A stretch of DNA of 64,000 bases from Ruminococcus sp. JC304 (GCA_000285855.2 HE978651.1:236036-300035), one strand, 5' to 3'. Shown: positions 54,547-63,971, counted from the first letter of the stretch. Program-made: numbers and translations. The notes: generated by a model not told the origin, from the letters alone.

Positions 54547-57003
54547 ATGGACAGACGAAAACACAAAGGAGGAAAACGGCTGGCCTGCCTTTTTCTGGCA
54601 GCGGCAGTGATAACAGCAGGAATTCCGGTACAGGCAGTGGAGTTTGAGGCTCCCTGCGCAGATGCAGGGCTGTTTAGCTCTGGTGAGGATGATGCTTATA
54701 CAGGATATGTGGGGGAAAACGGTGATAGGGGTGAGACTGCAGTGCAGGTTACACCTACACCTGTTTCAACAGTGATTCCTGAGGTATCACCTTCACCGGC
54801 CCCTGAGGTGTCGCCTTCTGTAACTCCGGAAGTATCTCCAACAGTAACCCCTGAGGTGTCTCCAAGCATAACGCCAACAGTGACGCCAACACCAACAGTG
54901 ACACCGACACCAACGGTAACGCCCACACCAACACCTACTCCGGTACCCTTTGATCCTGCGAAAGAAGTGCAGATTCGTTTTATGGATGGTGATGGCATTG
55001 AGTGCGAAAATCTCAGGACAGTGGTAAAGTGGGATGATTCGGTATTGCTTCCCCATGTGCCGGATTCTGCAGCGCCTGATAAGTGGAAGTTGGAGCAAAA
55101 TGAGATGCTTGCTGATGGCATTACCTTTAATGGCGGTGAAAAGCTGACTTTAAAAAAGACAGAAAGCTGGCCCAAGTTTCTCAAAGATGGTGTGCTGACT
55201 TTTTATATGCCCAGGAAATGTAAAGTGGTTCTTTATAACAATTCCGGAACAGCGTCCTTTTCCCAACTGACATTGACAGCCTATGAGACCAATTCCGTGA
55301 CATTACCGGATCCCGGAGGAACAAAGTACGTAAATTACGGATGGACAGATGAACCGGGAGGCACAGAGGTAATATATGAACTGAATTCTCAATATACAGT
55401 AAACAAAGACCAGTTTCTGTACATTGTCCGCCGTACAGCTTTGCGTATGACTTTTTGTTCCCAGAGCGGAGCAAGTAACAGCACATTTGCAAAGCTGAAT
55501 CAGACAGTTGGAAAAGGGCTGACGATACAGCTTCCCAAGGTACCGGTCAGAAAGGGATATCAGGCTCTGGGCTGGGCTCTCAGCAAAAATGCATCTAAAG
55601 CGGCTTATGCGCAAGGTAAAGTGATTACTGTAAAGAAGAATCTTAACTTCTATGCAGTTTATAAAAAGATGCCATATAAAGTAACCTTTAATAATAACAG
55701 TGGGACCAGTACCAGCAAAACCTATACTTCCCTGAATCTGTATGCAGCAAAAAACCAGAAAATCACTCTTCCGGAGGTTCCCAAGGCAAAGGGTTATATT
55801 AATCTGGGCTGGACTACCACAAAGGGAGGGAAAGATCCGGTATATGCAGCAGGCAGTCAGGTAAAGGTTACAAAAAATACTACTTATTATGCAGTACGCA
55901 GAAAGAGCAAATATTATACCGTACAGTTTCTCCTGGGAAATGGGAAAACCAATGCCTCTTACCAGAAGCTGAATATGAAGGTTGAAGAGGGAACCACTAT
56001 CACTTTCCCATTGGTGCCGGCCAGAACCGGATATGTGAATAAAGGCTGGTCCACAAAGAAGAATGCAGATAAAGCTACCAGCAGAACTACTTATACGGTG
56101 AAGAAGAATCTTAAATTGTATGCTGTTCAGAAAAAGGCAGTGAAGATTGCCTTTTATACAAACAGCGGAGTGATATCCTCCACGGTAACTCTTGGAAAGG
56201 GAGATACTTATACGCTGCCTGGTGTGAAGGATGCAGCCGGATATACGTTTATGGGCTGGTCACCCAGGCAGGGACAGAACACAAGTCCTGAATATGAGGC
56301 AGAGCAGGAGATTGTAGTAGATGATAATATGAATCTGTATGCTGTGGTATTCAAGAATTCTTCAGAGAAAAACCTGCCGGCGGAGGAACTGCCTCAGGTA
56401 AATCCCTATCAGTACAAGCAGGTGGTATTTGTAGGAGATTCCCGTACAGAATTTATGAGTAATGTGCTAAAGAACATGCCGGCGAATGTGACTGAGAATG
56501 TGAAATTTGTGTGCAAGAGAGGCGAAGGATATGAGTGGCTGATCAGCACCGGTTATCAGGAACTGTACCGTTTGGTAGAGCATGATACTAACAGTATTGT
56601 ACAGAGAAAAACAGCAGTGATCTTTAATTTTGGGGTAAATGACCTGAAAAAATATAAGGAATATGCGGCTTATTATAATCTCATTGAGCCTGCTCTTACA
56701 AGTAAGGGATGTGAGCTGTATTTTATGTCGGTGAACCCTATGAACAGAAAAATGCTTTCCAATACAGGCAGGGCGGACAGAAGTGAGGCTGAACTCAGAA
56801 GAATGAATGATTATCTCAGGGAAAATTTGTCTTCAGCCTATACATATATTGATATGTACAGTTATTTGAAGAGTACTGGGTATAGCTTCGCCAGCGATCA
56901 TTATGGTGCTGGGACGATAGATGACGGACTCCACTATACAGCTGCCACTTATAAGAGAATTTATGCCAGATGTCTGAATTCTCTGAAGGGGCATAGGCAT
57001 TAA
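54547..57003 (+). CDS. Secreted multidomain protein: Pro/Thr linker, InlB-type repeats, SGNH hydrolase
   Basis: 818 residues. Signal peptide (RLACLFLAAAVITAGIPVQA). Low-complexity V-S-P/T-P linker at about 68-137. Then about five Listeria-Bacteroides/InlB-type repeats of 70-80 residues (e.g. YKVTFNNNSGTSTSKTYTSL, ending TTYYAV). C-terminal SGNH hydrolase from about 625: VVFVGDSRTEFM (nucleophile Ser), NFGVNDLKKY and IDDGLHYTAATYKRI (Asp/His). No sortase or choline-binding anchor is seen, so it is probably shed or held by the repeats. The hydrolase may deacetylate or transfer acyl groups on surface glycans. Confidence 0.85.
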   Translation: MDRRKHKGGKRLACLFLAAAVITAGIPVQAVEFEAPCADAGLFSSGEDDAYTGYVGENGDRGETAVQVTPTPVSTVIPEVSPSPAPEVSPSVTPEVSPTVTPEVSPSITPTVTPTPTVTPTPTVTPTPTPTPVPFDPAKEVQIRFMDGDGIECENLRTVVKWDDSVLLPHVPDSAAPDKWKLEQNEMLADGITFNGGEKLTLKKTESWPKFLKDGVLTFYMPRKCKVVLYNNSGTASFSQLTLTAYETNSVTLPDPGGTKYVNYGWTDEPGGTEVIYELNSQYTVNKDQFLYIVRRTALRMTFCSQSGASNSTFAKLNQTVGKGLTIQLPKVPVRKGYQALGWALSKNASKAAYAQGKVITVKKNLNFYAVYKKMPYKVTFNNNSGTSTSKTYTSLNLYAAKNQKITLPEVPKAKGYINLGWTTTKGGKDPVYAAGSQVKVTKNTTYYAVRRKSKYYTVQFLLGNGKTNASYQKLNMKVEEGTTITFPLVPARTGYVNKGWSTKKNADKATSRTTYTVKKNLKLYAVQKKAVKIAFYTNSGVISSTVTLGKGDTYTLPGVKDAAGYTFMGWSPRQGQNTSPEYEAEQEIVVDDNMNLYAVVFKNSSEKNLPAEELPQVNPYQYKQVVFVGDSRTEFMSNVLKNMPANVTENVKFVCKRGEGYEWLISTGYQELYRLVEHDTNSIVQRKTAVIFNFGVNDLKKYKEYAAYYNLIEPALTSKGCELYFMSVNPMNRKMLSNTGRADRSEAELRRMNDYLRENLSSAYTYIDMYSYLKSTGYSFASDHYGAGTIDDGLHYTAATYKRIYARCLNSLKGHRH
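54751..54947 (+). repeat. Degenerate tandem repeat encoding the Pro/Thr linker
   Basis: Imperfect repeats of ACNCCNACACCAACAGTG and of the GAGGTGTC-TCC unit, coding for (T)PEVSP and TPTVTP words. Such tracts change length easily by slippage. Confidence 0.8.
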
Positions 57004-57039
57004 AATAAATTAAAACAATGTAAAATATCAGATTACTCC

Positions 57040-57112
57040 TTGCGTGAAATCAGGGAATAGTCTATACTAAAAGGCGAGACGGCTGTGGGAATTAACAGCG
57101 TTTCGTCTTTTT
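57040..57112 (+). promoter_or_regulatory. asnS promoter followed at once by a terminator-type hairpin
   Basis: TTGCGT (57040-57045), 17 bp, TATACT (57063-57068). A hairpin starts at 57071: AAGGCGAGACGGCTG (57071-57085) pairs, with two G-T pairs and a bulged G, with 57096-57109 and ends in T5. It can stop read-through from the gene before, and its main part would also sit at the very 5' end of the asnS transcript. No T-box elements (specifier loop, TGGNACCGCG) are present. Confidence 0.6.
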
Positions 57113-57154
57113 AGCAATATTCGTTTGATAATGGGAGAAAGAGGAAATATTGAG

Positions 57155-58546
57155 ATGAAATTAACAACAGTAAAAGAAATTTATAAAAACAGAGAACAGT
57201 ATCTGGATAAAGAGGTTACCGTAGGCGGCTGGGTCAGAAGTGTACGTGATTCCAAGACATTTGGATTTATTGTGCTTCATGACGGTACTTTTTTTGAGAC
57301 CCTTCAGGTTGTTTATCATGATACTATGGAGAATTTTGCAGAGATCTGTAAACTGAATGTAGGTGCTGCCATCATTGTAAAGGGTACCCTTGTAGCTACA
57401 CCACAGGCTAAGCAGCCCTTTGAGATCCAGGCGTCAGAGGTTGTTGTAGAGGGAACTTCAGCACCTGATTATCCGCTGCAGAAGAAACGTCATAGTCTGG
57501 AATATCTAAGAACGATCACACATCTTCGTTCACGTACCAATACTTTCCAGGCAGTATTTCGCGTTCGTTCTCTCTGTGCCTATGCAATTCACAAATTCTT
57601 CCAGGAACAGGGCTTTGTATATGTGCATACTCCTCTGATTACAGGAAGTGACTGCGAGGGAGCAGGAGAAATGTTCCAGGTTACTACACTGGATATGAAT
57701 AATGTGCCAAAGGATGATAAGGGAGCAATTGATTATGCTCAGGATTTCTTTGGAAAAGAGACCAATCTGACAGTAAGCGGACAGTTAAACTGCGAGACTT
57801 TTGCTCAGGCATTCCGCAATGTTTATACCTTTGGTCCTACTTTCCGTGCTGAGAATTCCAATACTACCCGCCATGCAGCAGAGTTCTGGATGATAGAGCC
57901 GGAATGTGCATTTGCTGATCTGAATGACAATATGGATCTGGCAGAGGCTATGCTGAAATATGTGATCCGTTATGTTCTGGAGAATGCCCCAGAGGAAATG
58001 AATTTCTTTAATTCCTTCGTAGATAAGGGACTTCTGGACAGATTAAATCATGTGGTAAATTCTGAGTTTGGCCATGTTACCTACACAGAGGCTGTAGAGA
58101 TTCTGGAGAAGAATAACGATAAATTTGATTATAAGGTATTCTGGGGCTGCGACCTGCAGACTGAGCATGAGAGATATCTTACAGAGGAAATTTTCAAAAA
58201 ACCAGTATTTGTCACAGACTATCCGAAGGAAATTAAGGCCTTCTATATGAAAATGAATGAGGATAATAAAACAGTTGCAGCTATGGACTGTCTGGTACCG
58301 GGAATTGGAGAGATCATTGGAGGAAGCCAGAGAGAGGATGATCTGGAGAAGCTTGAAAAGCGTATGGATGAACTGGGTCTGAAAAAGGAAGATTATGATT
58401 TCTATCTGGATCTCCGTAAATATGGTACTACCCGTCATGCAGGTTTTGGGCTGGGATTTGAGCGCTGCGTAATGTACCTTACCGGCATGGGAAATATTCG
58501 TGACGTAATCCCATTCCCAAGAACTGTTAAGAATTGCGACCTGTAA
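57155..58546 (+). CDS. asnS: Asparagine-tRNA ligase
   Basis: 463 residues from ATG 57155 (GAGG 10 bases before; ATG 57125 is not supported). OB-fold anticodon-binding domain ([24 protein letters not shown]), then the class IIb core with motif 2 [21 protein letters not shown] and motif 3 [27 protein letters not shown]. The NxxRHxxEF form and the Asn-type N-terminus separate it from AspRS. Confidence 0.95.
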   Translation: MKLTTVKEIYKNREQYLDKEVTVGGWVRSVRDSKTFGFIVLHDGTFFETLQVVYHDTMENFAEICKLNVGAAIIVKGTLVATPQAKQPFEIQASEVVVEGTSAPDYPLQKKRHSLEYLRTITHLRSRTNTFQAVFRVRSLCAYAIHKFFQEQGFVYVHTPLITGSDCEGAGEMFQVTTLDMNNVPKDDKGAIDYAQDFFGKETNLTVSGQLNCETFAQAFRNVYTFGPTFRAENSNTTRHAAEFWMIEPECAFADLNDNMDLAEAMLKYVIRYVLENAPEEMNFFNSFVDKGLLDRLNHVVNSEFGHVTYTEAVEILEKNNDKFDYKVFWGCDLQTEHERYLTEEIFKKPVFVTDYPKEIKAFYMKMNEDNKTVAAMDCLVPGIGEIIGGSQREDDLEKLEKRMDELGLKKEDYDFYLDLRKYGTTRHAGFGLGFERCVMYLTGMGNIRDVIPFPRTVKNCDL

Positions 58547-58593
58547 GTATAGTCTGATTATTTTATCCGTTTGATTTAGAAAGAGAGATTGGC

Positions 58594-60387
58594 ATGAGAT
58601 TTATCCATCTTGCAGATGTACATTTAGGTGCAGTCCCTGACAGAGGCTGTTCCTGGAGCAGCAGGCGAGAGGAAGAAATCTGGGAAACTTTCCGCCGGGT
58701 TATTGCGGGCATCCGCGAGAATCCGGTGGATTTGTTATTTATAGCAGGAGATTTGTTCCATCGTCAGCCGCTGCTGCGTGAGTTAAAAGAAGTAAATAAT
58801 TTGTTTTCTTCCATACCGGATACCCGGGTTTATCTGATGGCGGGAAACCATGATTACCTGAAAGAAAATTCTTTTTACAGAGGATTTCAGTGGTCGTCTA
58901 ACGTGGTTTTTTTCGAAAAAGAAGAGCTAACCTGTGTGAAGGATGAGAAATTGGATGTCTATATTTATGGGCTCAGCTATGAACACCAGGAAATAGAGGA
59001 ACCCCTTTATGATTCTGTCAGTCCACGGGCAGAGGAGGGAATCCATATTCTGTTGGCTCATGGGGGAGATGCAAAGCATATTCCTGTAAATATGGGAGCA
59101 GTATCCGGTGCAGGATTTGATTATATTGCACTGGGGCATATCCATGAGCCTCAGATCTTGATTCCGGACAAAGCTGCTTATGCAGGGGCACTGGAACCTG
59201 TGGACAGGGAAGATATGGGACCTCATGGCTATATGGAGGGAGAACTGGAGAATGGAAGCCTGAAAATCAGGTTTGTTCCCTTTGCCTGCCGCTCTTATGA
59301 GCAGATCACGCTGATGCTGCGTGAGGACTCTACACAGGCATCTGCGGAAAATATGCTGAAGGCAGATTTGGCTCAAAAGGGCAGAATGAATATTTATAAA
59401 ATTTTTATCAGGGGAAACCGGACTCCCGGTTTTTGGCTTCTGCCGGAAAAGCTGAAAACCTTTGGAATTATTTCAGAAGTTGTAGATGAGTCCAGACCAT
59501 CTTATGACCTGGAGATGATGGAAAAGCAATACAGCGGGACTCTGATCGGAGATTATATCAGATATTTTCCTGAAAAGAACAGAACAGAAACAGAGGAGAA
59601 AGCCTTATATTATGGAATTCAGGCATTGATGGAGACTGGCAGGTTTTCCGGGATGAAGGGAGAGCCTGAAAAGGAAGCCGGAGATTCGCTGAATCTGGAG
59701 CGTGCCATGCAGATGTTGAAAATGTCCAGAAAGGGATTTTTGGTTCAGCAGGAGAGAAGGCACAGGGATGAGGAAGGGGAGCTGCAGAAGCTTTTGACAA
59801 ATGTGGAGCATGTCCAGAGAGAGATGAATACTCTTAAGGGTAATCTGAATCAGATTGAGGAAAAAGAGAATTCTCTTCATATGCGGCCTGGAGATGAGAC
59901 GGGAGTAGCTATTCTGGACAGAAAGACGGAAAGGGCCAGGAAAAAGAGAGATTTTTATACTGCAGGGATGATCCTGTCTGCTGTTCTGGGAATTATTCTG
60001 CTTGTGGCAGCTACTGTGTTTTCGGACAGTGCTGTTCTTGGATTAGGTATTCTTGTGATTGCGGCTTTAGGTGTATGTGTCTTTGGAACCGGAAGGATGA
60101 AGGGGGCCAGAGAACTGCAGAAGAGAGGACGCATGAAGGCAAAATGGCTGTCCAGACAGCAGGAGCTGAAGAAGAGCAGGGAGGAGCTGCAGCAGGAGTA
60201 TTGTGAAAGGGAAGTTTCCCTTGAAAATCTGCAGGAGGAATACAGGGAGTATGAGGATAGGGTTTGTCTGACTGCAGGGGAAGAAATAGATATTAAGGCA
60301 TTGAATCTGGCTATGGGGGTAATTAAAAGGTATTGGGGGGACGCCAAAAGCGGCAGTTCCTCTGGGGCTCATGGTTTCGGGAGCTAA
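58594..60387 (+). CDS. YhaO/SbcD-like DNA nuclease fused to a truncated YhaN-like coiled-coil part
   Basis: 597 residues. Residues 1-340 are a metallophosphoesterase nuclease: FIHLADVHLGA, IAGDLFH, MAGNHDYL, LLAHGGD and LGHIHEP, followed by the usual C-terminal lobe ending EEKALYYGIQAL. Residues about 350-580 look like the middle of a YhaN-type ATPase: a coiled coil, two spans (YTAGMILSAVLGIILLVAATVF, LGILVIAALGVCVFG) and a second coiled coil, but with no Walker A or B. The last 14 residues (from 584) are encoded by the left arm of hairpin element copy 2. The partner ATPase thus seems deleted and truncated at the element; function of the remainder is doubtful. Confidence 0.65.
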   Translation: MRFIHLADVHLGAVPDRGCSWSSRREEEIWETFRRVIAGIRENPVDLLFIAGDLFHRQPLLRELKEVNNLFSSIPDTRVYLMAGNHDYLKENSFYRGFQWSSNVVFFEKEELTCVKDEKLDVYIYGLSYEHQEIEEPLYDSVSPRAEEGIHILLAHGGDAKHIPVNMGAVSGAGFDYIALGHIHEPQILIPDKAAYAGALEPVDREDMGPHGYMEGELENGSLKIRFVPFACRSYEQITLMLREDSTQASAENMLKADLAQKGRMNIYKIFIRGNRTPGFWLLPEKLKTFGIISEVVDESRPSYDLEMMEKQYSGTLIGDYIRYFPEKNRTETEEKALYYGIQALMETGRFSGMKGEPEKEAGDSLNLERAMQMLKMSRKGFLVQQERRHRDEEGELQKLLTNVEHVQREMNTLKGNLNQIEEKENSLHMRPGDETGVAILDRKTERARKKRDFYTAGMILSAVLGIILLVAATVFSDSAVLGLGILVIAALGVCVFGTGRMKGARELQKRGRMKAKWLSRQQELKKSREELQQEYCEREVSLENLQEEYREYEDRVCLTAGEEIDIKALNLAMGVIKRYWGDAKSGSSSGAHGFGS

Positions 60388-60588
60388 TAACTCTAAGGTT
60401 TGGAAAATCGGCTAACCGCATAAAAAAATCCGCAAAACTCGCCCATATGGGCTCAGACAGTTGCGGATTTTTTTATAACGCCGATTTCCCGAACCTAAGA
60501 GTTATTACGCTCCCTGCACAAATCGCCCCAGAGGAACTGCCGCTTTTGGCTGTGCTTTGGCAGAGGCTCTATTGGGGGGGGGGAACGC
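60331..60588. repeat. Short direct repeats bracketing hairpin element copy 2
   Basis: TATTGGGGGGACGC (60331-60344) on the left and TATTGGGGGGGGGGAACGC (60570-60588) on the right. They could be a target-site duplication whose G-run has slipped (6 versus 10 G). Copy 1 has no such repeat that I can see. Confidence 0.4.
60343..60550. repeat. 208-nt hairpin element, copy 2 (candidate structured RNA family)
   Basis: Outer 26-bp perfect stem (60343-60368 with 60525-60550), different in sequence from copy 1. Shared loop sequences in the same order: GGTTTCGG (60373-60380), CTAAG (60393-60397), GCTAACCGCAT (60411-60421), AAACTCGCC (60435-60443), GGCTCAGACAGT (60450-60461), ATAACGC (60475-60481), CTAAG (60495-60499) and CCTGCACAAAT (60513-60523). 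The tip is GCCCATATGGGC. The inner CCGCAA/TTGCGG stem with A7 and T7 flanks could also stop transcription both ways between the convergent nuclease and prs genes. Confidence 0.8.
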
Positions 60589-60623
60589 AGATTGCTTCGC
60601 TCCTGCTGGGAAGGAAAGCTAGT

Positions 60624-61808
60624 TTATTTAGTATAGCGGGACATGTAGTTGGTTACGCAGCGGTTGATTCGGTCCACAGGGTTAAGGAGCTGGCTGATGG
60701 ACTGATCGTGGTTGAGGGTGTCGATGATCAGGGCAATGTATTTGCTCATGTCGCAGGTGATATAGTAGTCTTTGGCAAGAAGCTCAGGGGACTGGTAGAT
60801 CAGGTTAGTGGTGAGCAGTTTGTCGAAGACGCCATCTTTGTGGGCTTTGTCGAATTTTTCCAGACCATCGGTGAAGAGACCGAAGGTGGAACAGATATAG
60901 ATTCGACCTGCACCTCTTTCTTTGAGGAGAGAGGAAATTTTAAGTACTGTATCTCCGGAGGAAATCATATCATCGATGAGAATCATGTCTTTGCCTTTAA
61001 GGTTTGGTCCAAGGAATTCGTAGGCTGCGATTGGATGGCGGCCATTCACTCGTTTGGAGTAATCAAGACGTTTGTAGTACATTCCCATATCTACCCCCAG
61101 GATATTGGCCAGATAGATAGCGCGGTTCATGCTTCCTTCATCAGGGCTGATGATCATGAAGTGGTCATTGTCAATGTGAAGGCCATCTTCATGGTTTAAG
61201 AGAGCTTTGATAAACTGGTAGGAAGGCTGGATGGTTTCAAATCCGTGCATAGGAGTTGCGTTCTGGACACGGGCATCATGGGCATCAAATGTGATGATGT
61301 TTTCTACCCCCATGCTTACCAGTTCCTGAAGTGCAGTTGCACAGTCCAGGGATTCTCTGCCGTTACGGATGTTCTGGCGGCTTTCATACAGGTATGGCAT
61401 GATTACATTTATTCGGCGGGCTTTTCCGCTGACTGCGCCGATCACACGTTTTAAGTCCTGGAAGTGATCATCCGGGGACATAAGATTGGTAAATGGTCCG
61501 ATATTGTAAGTGATGCTGTAATTACATACGTCTACCATGATATAGATATCATCGCCGCGGACGGATTCCAGGATAGTACATTTGGCCTCTCCGGAACCGA
61601 AACGTGCTGTCTGGACAGGGAGGAGATAAGAATCTCTCTGATAACCCTCGAAAGCAAAGGAGCCCAGTTCATCATGGGAACGTTCTTTGCGCCACTGGAT
61701 CAGCCAGTCATTGACTTTTTCTCCCAGATCCTTACAGCTGATCAGTGGGATCAGACCCAGTCTGCCCACCGGAAGTGTAGTTAAATCCTTTGTATTTGCC
61801 TGTGACAT
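60624..61808 (-). CDS. prs: Ribose-phosphate pyrophosphokinase (PRPP synthase)
   Basis: 394 residues, longer than the usual ~315 because of an N-terminal extension and inserts, a form common in Clostridia. FDAHDARVQNA and the PRPP loop MILIDDMISSGDT are present. Makes PRPP for nucleotide, His and Trp synthesis. AGGAGG precedes ATG 61808. It follows the helicase-loader gene by 4 bp, so it is in the dnaD-dnaI operon. Confidence 0.92.
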   Translation of the reverse strand: MSQANTKDLTTLPVGRLGLIPLISCKDLGEKVNDWLIQWRKERSHDELGSFAFEGYQRDSYLLPVQTARFGSGEAKCTILESVRGDDIYIMVDVCNYSITYNIGPFTNLMSPDDHFQDLKRVIGAVSGKARRINVIMPYLYESRQNIRNGRESLDCATALQELVSMGVENIITFDAHDARVQNATPMHGFETIQPSYQFIKALLNHEDGLHIDNDHFMIISPDEGSMNRAIYLANILGVDMGMYYKRLDYSKRVNGRHPIAAYEFLGPNLKGKDMILIDDMISSGDTVLKISSLLKERGAGRIYICSTFGLFTDGLEKFDKAHKDGVFDKLLTTNLIYQSPELLAKDYYITCDMSKYIALIIDTLNHDQSISQLLNPVDRINRCVTNYMSRYTK

Positions 61809-61812
61809 GATT

Positions 61813-62796
61813 TTATTTTCCTCCTAAGAATATTTTCTGTATCCGGATATCTTTGGCTTCCAGCTTTACCATACGATAATTGCTGGCTATCCGGGAAAAG
61901 GTTCTCTCGGAATAGGTGTCCGAGAAATTTTCAAGTTTTAGATTTGTAGAAATAATTGTTGATTTTCTGCGCATGATTCGCTCGTTTATGCATAAAAACA
62001 ACTGAGAAGATACGAAACTGTTAGTCAGTTCGGTTCCCAGATCATCGATGATCAGCAGATCACTGTCAAGTATAAATTCTGCGCCCTCGTTTTTTTCCCT
62101 GGAGAATTTGGAATCTGCAAGGAGATCAAAAAGATCAAAGGCAGAGAAGTACATGACACAGTGGGCTGTATCCAGTAATTCCTGTGCGATGCAGTGGGAG
62201 AGAAAGGTTTTGCCTACGCCGGTATCTCCGTAGAGAAAAAGATTTTCGAAACAAGAATCAAATGTCCTTACGAAATTTCTTGCGGTATCGAAAGCCTTTT
62301 TGGCGGTTTCTCTTTCGGTCAGTCCCGTAGCTTCGTTTCTCATTGTATCAGAATAGTAGTCAAAAGAAAAGTGCTCAAAGTTTTCTTTTTTGAGAATTTC
62401 TTTTAAGTTGGACTGTGTATAGAGTAATTCTATCTCAGCCTTCTTGAAGCAGATGCATTTTTTATCTCCCACATAACCCGTGTCCTGACACAGGGAGCAG
62501 GTGTAGGGAAGCTCCAGATAATCTTCAGGATAAGAATTGCATACAAGTAAGGCAGTCCGCTCCTGAGACAGGAGAGAGATTGCTGCTTTCAGGTCTTCGA
62601 TACCGGAAGCCTGTCCGCTTAGCAAGGCTCTGGCTTTCTGTGTACTTAAAGTAGCCACTTCTTCATCGATTTCTCTGATCCGGGGGATTTTGGCGTAGAT
62701 CTCCTGTTTATGATCTTCCAGAAGACGACGGTTTCTGGATTGAGTCTTGCTGTATTCCCTCATAATCTTATCGTACTGATAGTTCTGTAAAGGCAT
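61813..62796 (-). CDS. dnaI: DnaI/DnaC-type helicase loader
   Basis: 327 residues. N-terminal coiled region, a zinc site in CSLCQDTGYVGDKKCICF, then an AAA+ domain: GDTGVGKTFLSHCIA (Walker A), LLIIDDLGTE (Walker B) and the sensor segment STNLKLENF. Loads the replicative helicase at origins. AGGAGG precedes ATG 62796. Confidence 0.92.
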   Translation of the reverse strand: MPLQNYQYDKIMREYSKTQSRNRRLLEDHKQEIYAKIPRIREIDEEVATLSTQKARALLSGQASGIEDLKAAISLLSQERTALLVCNSYPEDYLELPYTCSLCQDTGYVGDKKCICFKKAEIELLYTQSNLKEILKKENFEHFSFDYYSDTMRNEATGLTERETAKKAFDTARNFVRTFDSCFENLFLYGDTGVGKTFLSHCIAQELLDTAHCVMYFSAFDLFDLLADSKFSREKNEGAEFILDSDLLIIDDLGTELTNSFVSSQLFLCINERIMRRKSTIISTNLKLENFSDTYSERTFSRIASNYRMVKLEAKDIRIQKIFLGGK

Positions 62797-62838
62797 GAAC
62801 TGCCTCCTTTTCTGTATATCTTTAGGTGATATGGTTCT

Positions 62839-63879
62839 TTACTGGTTCAGTAATTTCTTTTCATATTCGTTGAAGTCGTATTTTCGCTGATGAAAATTAT
62901 TGAATCGGTTCTGACTGGCAGGTTTAGCAGCTGTGTCTTTTTTGTTAGATGCTTTTTCCAGTTTACGCTGCTGACGCTGGGCATCCAGCTGGCGGATATC
63001 GGAAAGATTTTTGACACTTTTATCCTTCCAGCCAGAGAGGATCTTGTCTGCATAGGGGAAGCTGGGCTGACCGGTTGCCAGAACCGTACGGCTGCAGGCT
63101 TCCTGGACAATGTCCAGTGTGAAACCATAATCCTTCAGCCAGGTGTCCATAAGAGAAATTTCGTTTTCTACAGGATTTCGGCCGCTGATCCCCATAGCTT
63201 TCAGGATGATGTAATATTCTCGGTTATACTGGGAATTTGTTTCCTTAGCCATGGTAACAGTGGAGATTCCTTCTTTGGCCCATGCAAGCGCCACAGTTTC
63301 TATGTATCGAATACTCTTATGTCCTCTGCTGACACTGTATTCAATCAGATATTCTATGAGATCCGGGGAAAAATGAAGCTCATCATAGAAGAACATGATC
63401 TTTTTAACTTCTGTGGGAGTCAGAGTTTTGCCCAGGTATTGTTCTGTAATATAGAGTAACTGAACAATCTCATCGTTCTGTTTCAATTCTTTCACACGGT
63501 CAGGGGTCAGAGAGGAAACAGAAGCCGGTGCAGAATCAGGGATGGGGTCAGGTGCAGGCAGGATGGAATTTTTATTCTGCTTTTTGGGTTCGGTCAGGGT
63601 AATACAGGAAATTTCGCCGCTGTCCTGACAATTTAAAATCAGGAGTTTTTCCTTTTCCCAGTATTTCAGGGCGCGGAGGATATCTCTCTCTGTACAGAAA
63701 AAATGATCTGCCATCTGTTCCAGGCTGAACGGAGTGGTTCCGTCAGACAGCAGACGGAGAAGATGGATGTATACTTTTACAAATTCCCCGTTGGCTCTGG
63801 GCATATAGTTGTCTATAAAATCATTGGTTAGGACTGTGACTTCCCGGGGGGAAGCAGTCTGTAATGTGATGGATGTCAT
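62839..63879 (-). CDS. dnaD: DnaD-domain replication initiation protein
   Basis: 346 residues from ATG 63879 (a GTG at 63891 is possible). N-terminal winged helix (FVKVYIHLLRLLSDG, EQMADHFFCTERDILRALKYWEKEKLL), a Pro/Ser linker, and the DnaD/DnaB C-terminal domain (YNREYYIILKAMGISGRNPVENEISLMDTWL). Remodels DNA and helps recruit the helicase loader encoded next. First gene of the operon. Confidence 0.9.
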   Translation of the reverse strand: MTSITLQTASPREVTVLTNDFIDNYMPRANGEFVKVYIHLLRLLSDGTTPFSLEQMADHFFCTERDILRALKYWEKEKLLILNCQDSGEISCITLTEPKKQNKNSILPAPDPIPDSAPASVSSLTPDRVKELKQNDEIVQLLYITEQYLGKTLTPTEVKKIMFFYDELHFSPDLIEYLIEYSVSRGHKSIRYIETVALAWAKEGISTVTMAKETNSQYNREYYIILKAMGISGRNPVENEISLMDTWLKDYGFTLDIVQEACSRTVLATGQPSFPYADKILSGWKDKSVKNLSDIRQLDAQRQQRKLEKASNKKDTAAKPASQNRFNNFHQRKYDFNEYEKKLLNQ

Positions 63880-63938
63880 GAATCTGCTCACTTTCCTGTT
63901 TTATGGTCATATTGATTTTTGACCCTAATATCATCTGA

Positions 63939-63971
63939 ATTATAGCACAACCTTTATTTTTGTGCCAGAGG
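63939..63971 (-). promoter_or_regulatory. Candidate promoter and inverted repeat of the dnaD-dnaI-prs operon
   Basis: On the minus strand, TATAAT (63944-63939) is preceded at 17 bp by TGGCAC. GCACAA (63945-63950) and TTGTGC (63960-63965) form an inverted repeat filling the spacer, so a regulator may bind there. The remaining 30 bases to the window edge show nothing. Confidence 0.5.

Noticed and set aside
53493-54566. 357-codon open frame antisense to galT
   Set aside because: Complementary to a well-supported gene, rich in Cys/Phe/Ile as antisense frames are, and matches no family.
54751-54947. CRISPR-like array
   Set aside because: The repeats are short, imperfect and in frame with a Pro/Thr linker; there are no spacers of constant size and no cas genes.
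57004-57154. T-box riboswitch for asnS
   Set aside because: The leader is only about 80 nt and lacks the specifier loop and the TGGNACCGCG T-box sequence.
60333-61199. Plus-strand open frame of 288 codons over the prs gene and hairpin copy 2
   Set aside because: It is the shadow of prs on the other strand and its start lies in the hairpin element; prs has clear catalytic motifs.
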